64,000 nucleotides of DNA from Myxococcales bacterium (lineage in GTDB: Bacteria; Myxococcota_C; UBA6777), in contig JACKEL010000007.1 of NCBI GenBank assembly GCA_020632975.1, positions 1 to 64,000 on the forward strand, given 5' to 3'. The notes beneath the pieces were generated by a model. It did not search any database, was not told the origin of the DNA, and saw nothing but the letters and a program-made list of their open reading frames with translations. The position numbers were made by a program, and so were the translations under genes. This document shows, piece after piece, positions 26,452 to 35,507 of this stretch; positions within the stretch are counted from its first letter, which is position 1; each line of letters opens with the position of its first letter.

Positions 26452-28545
26452 ATGGAGTCCACAACAGAGATCAAGAGCGAACACTCCACTGAGAAATCTT
26501 TGGAAGGTGTCTTGCGTCGTTATCACAACGTCGATGAGTACCGCGATCTACATTGGGAGGGCAGCTTCGAGGAGTATCTCGCGCTCGTCCGTCAAAATCC
26601 CAAGATCATCCGCAACGCCTACCAACGCGTCTACGACATGATCATGGAACACGGTACCGAAGAGTACATTGACAGCAAAAAGCGCATGGTGCGCTACAAG
26701 TTCTTCAACGCAAAACAGTTTGGTGGGGATGACGCTGTCTTCGGGCTTGATATCCCTTTGATGCGTCTTGTCAACTTCTTCAAATCTGCTGCGATGGGAT
26801 ACGGAACAGAACGACGGGTCCTGCTTCTTCATGGGCCTGTTGGTTCGGCCAAAAGTACCATCGCACGCTTGTTGAAGCGCGGTATCGAAGCGTACTCCCG
26901 TACGTCCCAAGGTGCCCTCTACACCTACGAGTGGCACATCCCGCGCGAAGACCAAAAAGATCTCTTTCCCTCTGGAACCGAGATCATGCCCAGCCCCATG
27001 CACGAAGAACCTTTGACCCTGATCCCCAAGGATATCCGTGCCCAAGTCCTTCGTGACCTCGGGATCGATGTGGATCTGCGGATCAACCTCAAACAAGATC
27101 CCAGCCCGCCTTGTCGCTTCGTCTTCAACGAACTGATGGAGCGCTACGATGGTGATCTGTCCAAAGTCTTCTCGCATATCCGCGTCAAACGTTTGCTGTT
27201 GAGCGAACAAGACCGTATCGGGATCGGGACTTTCCAACCGAAAGACGAAAAGAACCAAGACTCGACCGAACTTACAGGCGATATCAACTATCGCAAGATC
27301 GCGATCTATGGTTCGGACTCTGACCCCCGTGCCTTCAACTTTGACGGCGAATTCAACATCGCAAACCGCGGTATCATCGAGTTTATCGAGATGCTAAAAC
27401 TGGATGTCGCCTTCTTGTACGACCTGCTTGGCGCGTCGCAAGAACACCGCATCAAACCCAAAAAGTTTGCGCAAACGGATATCGACCTCGTGATCATTGG
27501 TCACACCAACGAAGCGGAATACAAAAAGCTCCTAAATAACGAGTTTATGGAAGCTTTGCGTGACCGTACCATCAAGATCGATATCCCCTATGTTACCCGT
27601 CAAACCGAAGAAGTTCGCATCTACAAACGCGACTTCAACCAAAACAAGATCCGTGGCAAAGACATCGCGCCTCATACCCTTGAGATGGCCGCGATGTGGG
27701 CTGTCTTGACCCGCCTCGAAGATCCCAAAAAGGCCAACCTCTCGCTCTTGCAGAAGATGAAGCTCTATGACGGAAAAAGTCTGCCCGGTTATACCGAAGA
27801 CAACGTCAAAGAACTTCGCAAAGAAGCAAGCCGCGAAGGGATGGAAGGGATCTCGCCGCGTTATGTCCAAGATAAGATCTCAAACACCCTTGTTTCCGAA
27901 AAGAACCAAGGATCGATCAACCCCTTTATGGTGTTGAACGAGATCGCAAGCGGTTTGCGCAATCACTCGTTGATCAACAACGAAGACCAACGCAAGCGCT
28001 ATCTTGAGATGCTTGATGTCGTCAAACAAGAGTACGAAGACGTCGTGAAAAACGAGGTCCAGCGCGCCATCTCCGCAGATGAAGAAGCCATCGCGAAGCT
28101 GTGTGCAAACTACATCGACAACGTCAAAGCCTACACGCAGCGCGAACGCGTGAAAAACCCCTATACCGGGCAGTATGAGGAGCCAGACGAGCGACTTATG
28201 CGCTCGATCGAAGAAAAGATCGACGTAGCCCCCTCGCGCAAAGATGACTTCCGTCGCGAGATTATGAACTACATTGGTGCATTGGCGGTCGAAGGAAAGA
28301 CCTTTGACTACCGTACCAACGAGCGCTTGCACAAAGCCTTGGAATTGAAACTCTTTGAAGATCAAAAAGATACCATCCGACTCACCTCGCTGGTGTCCAA
28401 TGTGATCGACAAAGATACCCAAGAAAAGATCGATATCGTCAAAACGCGACTTATCCGAGACTACGGATACAGCGAAGCGAGCGCGACCGATGTCCTCAAC
28501 TTTGTGGCTTCGATCTTTGCGCGCGGCGATGTCAAAAAAGATTAA
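26452..28545 (+). CDS. prkA: PrkA-type serine protein kinase / AAA+ protein
   Basis: A 697-residue protein. The start at MESTTEIK has AAGGAGG 10 bases upstream; an ATG 36 bases earlier lies before that site. The PrkA AAA+ domain has a Walker A-like LLHGPVGSAKSTI (about residue 125) and continues through the family's conserved middle (RFVFNELMERYDGDL, NRGIIEFIEMLK, DIDLVIIGHTNEAEYKKL). The C-terminal PrkA domain is present. Homologues (YeaG in enterics, PrkA in Bacillus) act in stationary-phase and nitrogen-stress responses; kinase and Lon-like protease activities have both been proposed. It heads the conserved prkA-yeaH-spoVR module here. Confidence 0.95.
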   Translation: MESTTEIKSEHSTEKSLEGVLRRYHNVDEYRDLHWEGSFEEYLALVRQNPKIIRNAYQRVYDMIMEHGTEEYIDSKKRMVRYKFFNAKQFGGDDAVFGLDIPLMRLVNFFKSAAMGYGTERRVLLLHGPVGSAKSTIARLLKRGIEAYSRTSQGALYTYEWHIPREDQKDLFPSGTEIMPSPMHEEPLTLIPKDIRAQVLRDLGIDVDLRINLKQDPSPPCRFVFNELMERYDGDLSKVFSHIRVKRLLLSEQDRIGIGTFQPKDEKNQDSTELTGDINYRKIAIYGSDSDPRAFNFDGEFNIANRGIIEFIEMLKLDVAFLYDLLGASQEHRIKPKKFAQTDIDLVIIGHTNEAEYKKLLNNEFMEALRDRTIKIDIPYVTRQTEEVRIYKRDFNQNKIRGKDIAPHTLEMAAMWAVLTRLEDPKKANLSLLQKMKLYDGKSLPGYTEDNVKELRKEASREGMEGISPRYVQDKISNTLVSEKNQGSINPFMVLNEIASGLRNHSLINNEDQRKRYLEMLDVVKQEYEDVVKNEVQRAISADEEAIAKLCANYIDNVKAYTQRERVKNPYTGQYEEPDERLMRSIEEKIDVAPSRKDDFRREIMNYIGALAVEGKTFDYRTNERLHKALELKLFEDQKDTIRLTSLVSNVIDKDTQEKIDIVKTRLIRDYGYSEASATDVLNFVASIFARGDVKKD

Positions 28546-28750
28546 GTCGCTCTTGGCGTAGGATGACCCCTGTGGTCGCGACGCCCTTGCTTCGGTGCTT
28601 TTGGGTCCTTACGCAAAGTGACGCGCGTCCTCTCACGGAATCTCCGCATCGGATGGCGCGCGTTTCTTTGTTGTGTCCCATAGCAACCAAAGCAGGAGAG
28701 CGACGGGGGTATGCGATAGACGCGCAAGAGCGCGTTGGGAGACTTGAAAG

Positions 28751-29860
28751 GTGAAGATCAAACAAGATCAGAGCCGTTTTCGCCAGATTGTGCGTGGTCA
28801 GATCAAACAAAATCTGCGTAAATTTATCAGCAAAGGCGAGCTGATCGGTCGGCAGGGCAAGGAGACGATCTCCATCCCGCTCCCACAGATCGACATCCCA
28901 CGCTTTCGCTATGGAACACGCAACTCTGGCGGTGTCGGCCAAGGAGAAGGGGATGTGGGTGATCCCGTCCAACAAGGCGGCGATCCCAATCAACCCGGCC
29001 AAGGCAAAAAAGCGGGCGAGATGCCCGGTGAACACGCGATTGAAGCAGATGTAAATCTCGAAGAACTCGCCGAGATCTTGGGAGAAGAACTTGAGCTTCC
29101 ATTGATCCAACCTCGCGGCGAAAAGCAGATCGCGACAGAACGCGACAAATACTCAGGGATCCGCCGTGTGGGTCCTGAGTCGTTGCGACACTTTAAACGC
29201 ACTTACCGCGAAGCCCTCAAGCGACAAATCGCCTCAGGGACCTACACGCGAGAAAATCCGATCATCGTCCCTATCCGCGATGACAAGCGTTTTCGCTCGT
29301 GGAAAACCACCACCATCCCGCAGTCCAACGCGGTGATCATCTACATGATGGACGTGAGTGGTTCGATGGGTGACGAGCAAAAAGAGATCGTACGGATCGA
29401 GTCTTTTTGGATCGACGCATGGCTGCGTTCCCAGTACAAAGGGCTGCAAAGTCGCTATATCATCCACGACGCTACCGCGCGTGAGGTCGATGCGCACACC
29501 TTTTTCCATACCCGCGAGTCTGGGGGGACGATGATCTCCTCGGCATATCGGCTTGCACAGCGGATCATCGAAGAGGAATATCCCAAAGAACAATGGAATA
29601 TCTACCCCTTCCATTTTTCGGACGGCGACAACTGGTCCCAAGATGACACCGCGCGTTGTATGCAGATCTTGCGCGAGTATATGCTCCCGACCTGCAATGT
29701 CTTTTGCTATGGCCAAGTCGAAAGTCCCTACGGTTCGGGACAGTTTATGAAAGATCTCGAACAAGAGTTTCCCGACGATGAACGGATCATCCTTTCTGAG
29801 ATCCGCGACAAAGATGGGATCGTTGGCTCGATCAAAGAGTTCCTTGGTAAAGGACGCTAA
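28751..29860 (+). CDS. yeaH: YeaH/YhbH family von Willebrand A-type protein
   Basis: A 369-residue DUF444 protein with a GTG start; GGAG lies about 10 bases upstream. The N-terminal MKIKQDQSRFRQIVRGQIKQ and ISIPLPQIDIPRFRYG are typical. A Gly/Gln-rich linker (about 55-85) follows. The C-terminal vWA domain has a MIDAS motif (MMDVSGSMGD) and a second metal Thr in ESGGTMISSAY. Its function is unknown in detail, but it always accompanies PrkA and SpoVR. A 205-base gap separates it from prkA, holding an imperfect GC-rich inverted repeat at about 28620-28665. Confidence 0.93.
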   Translation: MKIKQDQSRFRQIVRGQIKQNLRKFISKGELIGRQGKETISIPLPQIDIPRFRYGTRNSGGVGQGEGDVGDPVQQGGDPNQPGQGKKAGEMPGEHAIEADVNLEELAEILGEELELPLIQPRGEKQIATERDKYSGIRRVGPESLRHFKRTYREALKRQIASGTYTRENPIIVPIRDDKRFRSWKTTTIPQSNAVIIYMMDVSGSMGDEQKEIVRIESFWIDAWLRSQYKGLQSRYIIHDATAREVDAHTFFHTRESGGTMISSAYRLAQRIIEEEYPKEQWNIYPFHFSDGDNWSQDDTARCMQILREYMLPTCNVFCYGQVESPYGSGQFMKDLEQEFPDDERIILSEIRDKDGIVGSIKEFLGKGR

Positions 29861-30019
29861 CGCGCGAACAACCGACCTTTACGAAGACCCCAGAAGTTGG
29901 AGGCTTTCGGGCACTCGTGAGGCTGGACCCCCCCAAACAAGCGACGGCTAACATGTGTTGGGTTGCGTAGGTTAGGAATGGAACCTCTCGCGACGTACAC
30001 GAGATGGGAGATTTTTCTG

Positions 30020-31528
30020 ATGAAGATAGGCCGGAATCTACCGCCTGAACTCGCTGCCCTTCAAGAAGAAATCGAAGGCTACGCACGCGGGTATGGATTA
30101 GACTTTTTCCCACAGATCTTTGAGGTCCTTGATTACGATCAAATCAACCAAGTCGCCGCGTATGGAGGCTTCCCGATCCGCTACCCGCACTGGCGTTTTG
30201 GGATGGATTACGAACGTCTCTCCAAAGGCTACGAGTACGGGTTGCAGAAGATCTACGAGATGGTGATCAACAACAACCCTTGTTATGCCTACCTGCTCGA
30301 ATCCAACTCGTACATCGATCAAAAGATCGTGATGGCGCACGTCTACGCCCACAACGACTTTTTCAAAAACAACGAGTACTTCAAGCACACCAACCGACGG
30401 ATGATCGATGAGATGGCCAACCACGCGATCCGCGTGCGTCGTTATATCGATCGATACGGCCTCGAAGAAGTCGAAACCTTCTTGGATGTCTGTCTTTCGC
30501 TCGACAACCTCATCGACTATTACTCCCCATACTTCGAGGATATGAAGCTCGAAGATGATGAAGATGATGGCATCGCCCAAGAGATCCCCAAGTTTCGGGT
30601 CGAAAAAGAGTACATGCACGAGTACATCAACCCCGACTGGTTCCTCGATGAGCAACGCCGCAAGATGGACAAAGAGAAAGAGTCTCGGCGCCGTTTTCCC
30701 CGTCGTGCCGTGAAAGACGTTCTCTGGTTCCTTAGCAATTATGCGCCCCTCACCAGCTGGCAACGCGATGTCTTGGCGATCATTCGGGAAGAATCGTACT
30801 ACTTTGCTCCTCAAGGACAAACCAAAATCCTAAACGAAGGATGGGCCTCTTTTTGGCATTCGACGATCCTTACCAAAAAGGCCGCAAAAGACAGCGAGAT
30901 CATCGACTTTGCGATCGCACACTCTGGCGTTGTGGCGACCAGCCGCGAACAACTCAACCCCTACAAACTGGGGATCGAGTTGCTGCGCGATATCGAAGAG
31001 CGTTGGGACAAAGGGCGTTTTGGGAAAGAGTATGACGAGTGCGACGACATGCGAACGCGCACCAGTTGGGATCGTCAGCTTGGTTTGGGCCGCGAAAAGA
31101 TCTTCCAAGTCCGCAAGATCTATAACGATGTGAACTTCATTGATGAGTTTCTGACCCAAGACTTCTGTGAGCGCCATGGTCTGTTTGGATTTGATTACAA
31201 CCGAAGCACGGGGCGTTATGAGATCTCAACCCGCGACTTTAAACAGATCAAAGAAAAACTTTTGTTCCAGCTCACCAACTTTGGTCAGCCGTTTATCTAT
31301 GTTTTGGATGCGAACTTCGAGAACCGTGCGGAGCTTTTGTTGGGGCATCGTCATGAAGGTGTAGATCTGCGCCTTGATTACGCCAAAGCAGTATTAGAGA
31401 ATATCCACAAGCTATGGAAACGTCCAACGCATGTCTCAACGCGCATGGACAACAAAGGTCGTTTGTTGTCATTTGACGGAAAAGAGCATCACATGCGAGA
31501 GTTTGAGTACGTGGAATTTTCAGGATAA
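30020..31528 (+). CDS. SpoVR family protein (YcgB-like)
   Basis: A 502-residue protein starting at MKIGRNLPPEL with GGGAG about 10 bases upstream. It matches SpoVR throughout: YGLDFFPQIFEVLDYDQINQVAAYGGFP, YPHWRFGMDYERLSKGYEYGL, YEMVINNNPCYAYL, and HVYAHNDFF...FLS near NEGWASFWH. In Bacillus SpoVR affects spore cortex; in enterics the homologue is co-regulated with PrkA and YeaH under the stationary-phase sigma factor. It is the last gene of the module. The next gene is an enhancer-binding activator starting 66 bases downstream. Confidence 0.95.
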   Translation: MKIGRNLPPELAALQEEIEGYARGYGLDFFPQIFEVLDYDQINQVAAYGGFPIRYPHWRFGMDYERLSKGYEYGLQKIYEMVINNNPCYAYLLESNSYIDQKIVMAHVYAHNDFFKNNEYFKHTNRRMIDEMANHAIRVRRYIDRYGLEEVETFLDVCLSLDNLIDYYSPYFEDMKLEDDEDDGIAQEIPKFRVEKEYMHEYINPDWFLDEQRRKMDKEKESRRRFPRRAVKDVLWFLSNYAPLTSWQRDVLAIIREESYYFAPQGQTKILNEGWASFWHSTILTKKAAKDSEIIDFAIAHSGVVATSREQLNPYKLGIELLRDIEERWDKGRFGKEYDECDDMRTRTSWDRQLGLGREKIFQVRKIYNDVNFIDEFLTQDFCERHGLFGFDYNRSTGRYEISTRDFKQIKEKLLFQLTNFGQPFIYVLDANFENRAELLLGHRHEGVDLRLDYAKAVLENIHKLWKRPTHVSTRMDNKGRLLSFDGKEHHMREFEYVEFSG

Positions 31529-31594
31529 CGCTCGGAGAGTCTCGTACTTTGCTGGTATCGAGCTTTCAAGGGATGACACGCTGGAGACACGCCG

Positions 31595-33001
31595 TTGAGT
31601 GAGCAAGACAAAGGCTATCAGGAGCCACCACCTCCACCACCAGGATCTCCTGTCACACAGGCGATGCGCGTTGAAGATCTTTCTGAGATCTACACCTTCA
31701 ACAAGTATCGTTTGCATGTGTTGGAAGGGCCCGATAAAGGGAAAGAGTTGATCGCCGAGCGCCGTGTGATCACGATTGGTAGCGCCCACGATGGAGACTT
31801 GGTATTGGATGATGCGACCGTTTCGCGTCGTCATTGTCGCATCGTGTTTGATGGGGGTGGCTACATCCTTGAAGACTTTGGTAGCAAGAATGGAACATAC
31901 ATCGAATCCTTCCGTGTGAAGGCGGCTTTCTTGCGTCCTGGAGTGCGCATCGGACTTGGGAGTACCACGATTCAGTTTGATTTGATCGTGGGTGAACAGG
32001 TCAATGTGTACCTCAGTCGAGGCGATCGTTTTGGGGAGTTGTTTGGACGTAGCTTGGAGATGAAAGAGGTCTTCGGGATCCTCCAACGCGTCGCTCCCAC
32101 CGATGCCACCGTGTTGATCACTGGAGAGAGCGGGACCGGGAAAGAACTGGCTGCGCGTGCTGTTCACGATCATAGCCCACGGGCCAACAAACCTTTCTTG
32201 GTGTTTGACTGTTCTGCTGTTCCCAGAGAATTGATTGAGAGCGAGCTTTTTGGCCATGTCAAAGGTGCATTTACGGGCGCGGTGCAGAGTCGTCCTGGTG
32301 CGTTTGTGGCGGCCAATGGCGGGACGCTGTTTTTGGATGAGTTGGGCGAGTTACCTTTGGACCTGCAACCCAAGCTACTTCGGGTGCTAGAGACACGAGA
32401 GGTCAAGCCGCTGGGTAGCAACGACACCACACAGATCGATGTGCGTATCGTGGCTGCAACCAACCGTCCTCTCGAACAGATGGTGCAAGAGGGGACTTTC
32501 CGCCAAGACTTGTATTATCGTCTCGCGGTGATCCAAGTCCCCTTGCCTCCGCTGCGTCACCGCGCTGAGGACATTCCTTTTTTGGTCAATCTTTTCTTGC
32601 GTAAACAAGGCAAAGAGGGACCGGGCTATGTGGTTTCTCACGAAACCATGGAAAAGTTAAAGAACTATCCTTGGCCTGGAAACGTACGCGAACTCAAGAA
32701 CTATGTTGAGCGCGCGATGATCCTTTCAACGGGGCGCGAGATCGATGCTTCGCTTTTGCCAACAAAACCAGGCGGTTTGTTGGCTTCGCAGCGTCAGTCT
32801 TCGTCTACGGAGAATGTGATCGACTTGGATGTCCCGTTCAAACTTGCCAAAGAACAGTTGGTGGATCGCTTTGAGCGAGATTACCTGACAGCTGCTTTGC
32901 AAGAAGATGGTTGGAACATTACCCAAGCTTCACAGCGGATCGGTATTCATCGAAAGTCTCTGGAATATCTCATGAAGAAACACAACATACGAAAGCCATA
33001 A
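31595..33001 (+). CDS. FHA-domain sigma54-dependent transcriptional activator
   Basis: A 468-residue regulator with a TTG start preceded by GGAGA. Residues about 35-130 form an FHA domain (ITIGSAHDGDLVLDDATVSRRHCRI, FGSKNGTYI), which binds phosphothreonine peptides. The AAA+ domain has Walker A GESGTGKE, the sigma54-contact loop GAFTGA intact, Walker B TLFLDELGEL, and RQDLYYRL. A Fis-type helix-turn-helix closes the protein (NITQASQRIGIHRKSLEYLMKK). FHA-EBPs of this type are common in myxobacteria and are controlled by Ser/Thr kinases. One is encoded 4 kb downstream, and PrkA lies upstream; both are candidate inputs. Confidence 0.95.
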   Translation: MSEQDKGYQEPPPPPPGSPVTQAMRVEDLSEIYTFNKYRLHVLEGPDKGKELIAERRVITIGSAHDGDLVLDDATVSRRHCRIVFDGGGYILEDFGSKNGTYIESFRVKAAFLRPGVRIGLGSTTIQFDLIVGEQVNVYLSRGDRFGELFGRSLEMKEVFGILQRVAPTDATVLITGESGTGKELAARAVHDHSPRANKPFLVFDCSAVPRELIESELFGHVKGAFTGAVQSRPGAFVAANGGTLFLDELGELPLDLQPKLLRVLETREVKPLGSNDTTQIDVRIVAATNRPLEQMVQEGTFRQDLYYRLAVIQVPLPPLRHRAEDIPFLVNLFLRKQGKEGPGYVVSHETMEKLKNYPWPGNVRELKNYVERAMILSTGREIDASLLPTKPGGLLASQRQSSSTENVIDLDVPFKLAKEQLVDRFERDYLTAALQEDGWNITQASQRIGIHRKSLEYLMKKHNIRKP

Positions 33002-33022
33002 TCTCGGCAGACAGGAGAACGC

Positions 33023-33640
33023 ATGCGCTCAATCTCACGTTACTCTGTTGCAAAGTTGGTGTTGCTAAGTCTCTTTCTTGTGGGTGGTGGTATCTTTGCG
33101 AACTCCTGTATCTTTTCGACACGAGCTTGCCGTGACAACACGGTCTGTCTTGTTCGTGAGATCGGCGAAAAGATCCCAGACGCAGGAAACTACGTCACAG
33201 TCTACGGTTTCAAATGCGTGGACCTGACGTGCAAAGGGGGCTGCACAACGGATGCCGACTGCGATGCCGACAAAGGCTACAAATGCGATACCACCACCAA
33301 CAAAAATGGTCTGTGTCGCTGCGATGTAAATGATCTCAAAAAGCCCTGTCACAAAGAGTGTTTTCAAAGCGATGAATGCAAGTCGCGGGTTGATCCCACA
33401 ACCAAGAAACCACTCTTTCCTGATGGAACTTGCGAGCCCAACGCAGCGAACGCAAACTTACCTGGTGAGTGCATCTGCAGTGACACCACCATCGCTCTTT
33501 GCCGTTCGAGCAAAGCAGAACCTGCCGAAGAAGAACCCGCCGCTGAAGAGGAACCTGCCGCTGAAGAAGAAACAGCAGAAGAAGAACCTGCTGGAGAAAC
33601 GATCAGCGAGCCGGCCCCTGGAGATGGCGGAACGGACTAA
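33023..33640 (+). CDS. Cys-rich exported protein with acidic Glu/Pro/Ala tail
   Basis: A 205-residue protein. CAGGAG precedes the ATG. The N-terminus is a signal sequence ending GIFANSC, possibly a lipoprotein site although Ala-Asn-Ser-Cys is not ideal. The middle (35-160) holds about 14 Cys, including CTTDADCDADKGYKC, as in the larger Cys-rich proteins of this window. Residues about 165-205 are an acidic tail built from EEPA repeats. No enzyme motif is seen. It lies only 21 bases after the activator gene, suggesting co-transcription, and 26 bases before the hflX start. Confidence 0.8.
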   Translation: MRSISRYSVAKLVLLSLFLVGGGIFANSCIFSTRACRDNTVCLVREIGEKIPDAGNYVTVYGFKCVDLTCKGGCTTDADCDADKGYKCDTTTNKNGLCRCDVNDLKKPCHKECFQSDECKSRVDPTTKKPLFPDGTCEPNAANANLPGECICSDTTIALCRSSKAEPAEEEPAAEEEPAAEEETAEEEPAGETISEPAPGDGGTD

Positions 33641-33666
33641 GGTTTGGTGGTTTAGAGGAGGCGAAG

Positions 33667-35418
33667 ATTAAAGAGATCCAAGGCAACACCACGGGCCTCA
33701 AGCCCAGCCAACGCAAACGCTTAGAAACCCTCTATCGACGCAAGGTGCCACGCCAAACGATGGCACCCAGCCATTTCCTTCGCGCTTTGACCGAGATATC
33801 CCGCGAAATCGAACGACAGATCGGCGTTTTGATCGATCGCAAGGGACAGATCGAGATGGTGATCGTGGGGGATGCAGACAAGATCTTCATCCCCACACTC
33901 GAACGACAGCGCGAAGGCCAAGGGCGTTTTCGCGGCTTGCGTTTGATCCATACCCACCTCAACAACGAACCCCTATCCAAAGATGACCTCAACGACCTTA
34001 CGGTGTTGCGTCTCGATGTGATCTTGGCCGTTGGTGTCGGTGAAGATGGACTGCCTCGCGATGTTCATTATGCGCATCTTCTTCCCGAAAATGTGGAGGG
34101 TAAACTTTGGCGTGTCGAAGGACCCGTTAGTCCGTTTACCCTCGAAGAAGAAGACTTTTTGGATTGGATTCACTCTCTCGAAGAAGAGTTTGCGCGTGTG
34201 ACTGTCGAAGGTAGCGAAGTTCGCATCGGCAACCGTGCCTTGCTTGTGGGGGTGTATCCTCCCGACCAGCAAGATGTGGATGCTCGCATGGATGAGCTTC
34301 ATGAACTTGCACGATCTGCGGGTCTTTACGTGATGACTCGTGTGATTCAACGCCGCGAACAGCCCGATCATCGGTATCTTTTGGGACAGGGCAAGATCGA
34401 GTCGTTGGTCTTGCGTTCCATGCAACTTGGTGTGGATATCCTTGTCTTTGATACAGATCTAAGTCCGACCCAGTCGCGCAACATCGCGGACATGACGGAC
34501 CTGAAGATCATCGACCGCACACAATTGATCTTGGATATCTTTGCGCAACATGCGCACTCTCGCGATGGAAAGATCCAAGTCGAACTCGCGCAGCTCAAGT
34601 ACCTTTTGCCCCGACTCAACCGACTCAACAAAGCGATGAGTCGATTGACTGGGGGAATTGGAGGTCGAGGGCCTGGAGAAACCAAGCTTGAGATCAACCG
34701 TCGCCGAGCGCGCGAACGCATCAGTCGATTGGAAACATTGCTCTCTCAAGTTTCTCAGCGACGAAAGCTTCGACGTAGTCGTCGTTTGCGCAGCCAGATC
34801 CCGATCGTTTCCGTGGTGGGTTACACCAACGCTGGAAAGTCCACCTTGGTCAACACACTGACGCATAGCGATGTTTATGTGGAAGATCGCTTGTTTTCGA
34901 CGCTTGATCCTGTGAGTCGTAAGCTGCGTTTCCCCGAAGAACGAGAGTTGATCCTGACAGACACTGTAGGATTTATTCGCGATCTTCCTCCTGAGTTGGT
35001 CGCCGCGTTTCATGCCACGCTTGAAGAGTCCGCAGACTCCGACCTTTTGTTGCATGTCGTGGATATCGACGATCCTTCGATTGAAGAGCGCATCCAAGCC
35101 GTTCATCGCATCTTGGAACAGCTGGAACTGCATGAGATCCCGCGCTTATGCGTCTTGAACAAGGTGGACTTGATGGATGATCCTGCGGAAGTGGAGTTGC
35201 TTTGTCGTCGCTATGATGCCATCGCGATCTCCGCGCAAGATCCGCGCTCTCTCGCTCCGCTTCTCTCGACGATTGAGTTGCTTTTGTGGCGTGCCCAACA
35301 AGATGACTCTTTTGAAGTCCAACCTTTTTCTTTCCTGCCTGTTACACAACTCGAAGAACACCCCGACTCCGTCGCCCCCCATCCAGACCTCTCTCCCAAG
35401 GACAAACGCTCCTCTTGA
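33667..35418 (+). CDS. hflX: Ribosome-associated GTPase HflX, apparent AUU start
   Basis: A 583-residue GTPase. The first standard start codon is a GTG at 33745, but the 26 codons before it encode the conserved HflX N-terminus (KEIQGNTTGLKPSQ, then RRKVPR). No ATG, GTG or TTG precedes that stretch in frame. AGGAGG (33656-33661) lies 5 bases before ATT at 33667, exactly where homologues start with Met-Lys-Glu. The rest is canonical: the N-terminal domain, GGRGPGETKLE, G1 GYTNAGKSTL, G3 DTVGFIRDLP, G4 NKVD. HflX splits stalled or hibernating ribosomes after stress. A C-terminal extension of about 30 residues follows the G domain. Confidence 0.93.
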   Translation: MKEIQGNTTGLKPSQRKRLETLYRRKVPRQTMAPSHFLRALTEISREIERQIGVLIDRKGQIEMVIVGDADKIFIPTLERQREGQGRFRGLRLIHTHLNNEPLSKDDLNDLTVLRLDVILAVGVGEDGLPRDVHYAHLLPENVEGKLWRVEGPVSPFTLEEEDFLDWIHSLEEEFARVTVEGSEVRIGNRALLVGVYPPDQQDVDARMDELHELARSAGLYVMTRVIQRREQPDHRYLLGQGKIESLVLRSMQLGVDILVFDTDLSPTQSRNIADMTDLKIIDRTQLILDIFAQHAHSRDGKIQVELAQLKYLLPRLNRLNKAMSRLTGGIGGRGPGETKLEINRRRARERISRLETLLSQVSQRRKLRRSRRLRSQIPIVSVVGYTNAGKSTLVNTLTHSDVYVEDRLFSTLDPVSRKLRFPEERELILTDTVGFIRDLPPELVAAFHATLEESADSDLLLHVVDIDDPSIEERIQAVHRILEQLELHEIPRLCVLNKVDLMDDPAEVELLCRRYDAIAISAQDPRSLAPLLSTIELLLWRAQQDDSFEVQPFSFLPVTQLEEHPDSVAPHPDLSPKDKRSS

Positions 35419-35427
35419 GCCTTCAAC

Positions 35428-35457
35428 TTGACTTTTGGCTACATTTTTCCGTAAGGT
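35428..35457 (+). promoter_or_regulatory. Candidate sigma70-type promoter for the LysM gene
   Basis: TTGACT at 35428-35433 is followed, after 17-18 bases, by GTAAGG/TAAGGT (35451-35457). It lies in the gap after hflX and about 50 bases before the LysM gene start. The -35 box is good; the -10 box is weak. Confidence 0.35.
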
Positions 35458-35507
35458 CACTAAATGGATCCAGCCAACCTAGGGCTTCTTCATGTGGAGT
35501 TTTCACA

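Noticed and set aside
33745..33747. GTG at 33745 as the hflX start
   Set aside because: It would cut off the conserved HflX N-terminus, which is encoded in frame just upstream next to a strong ribosome-binding site.
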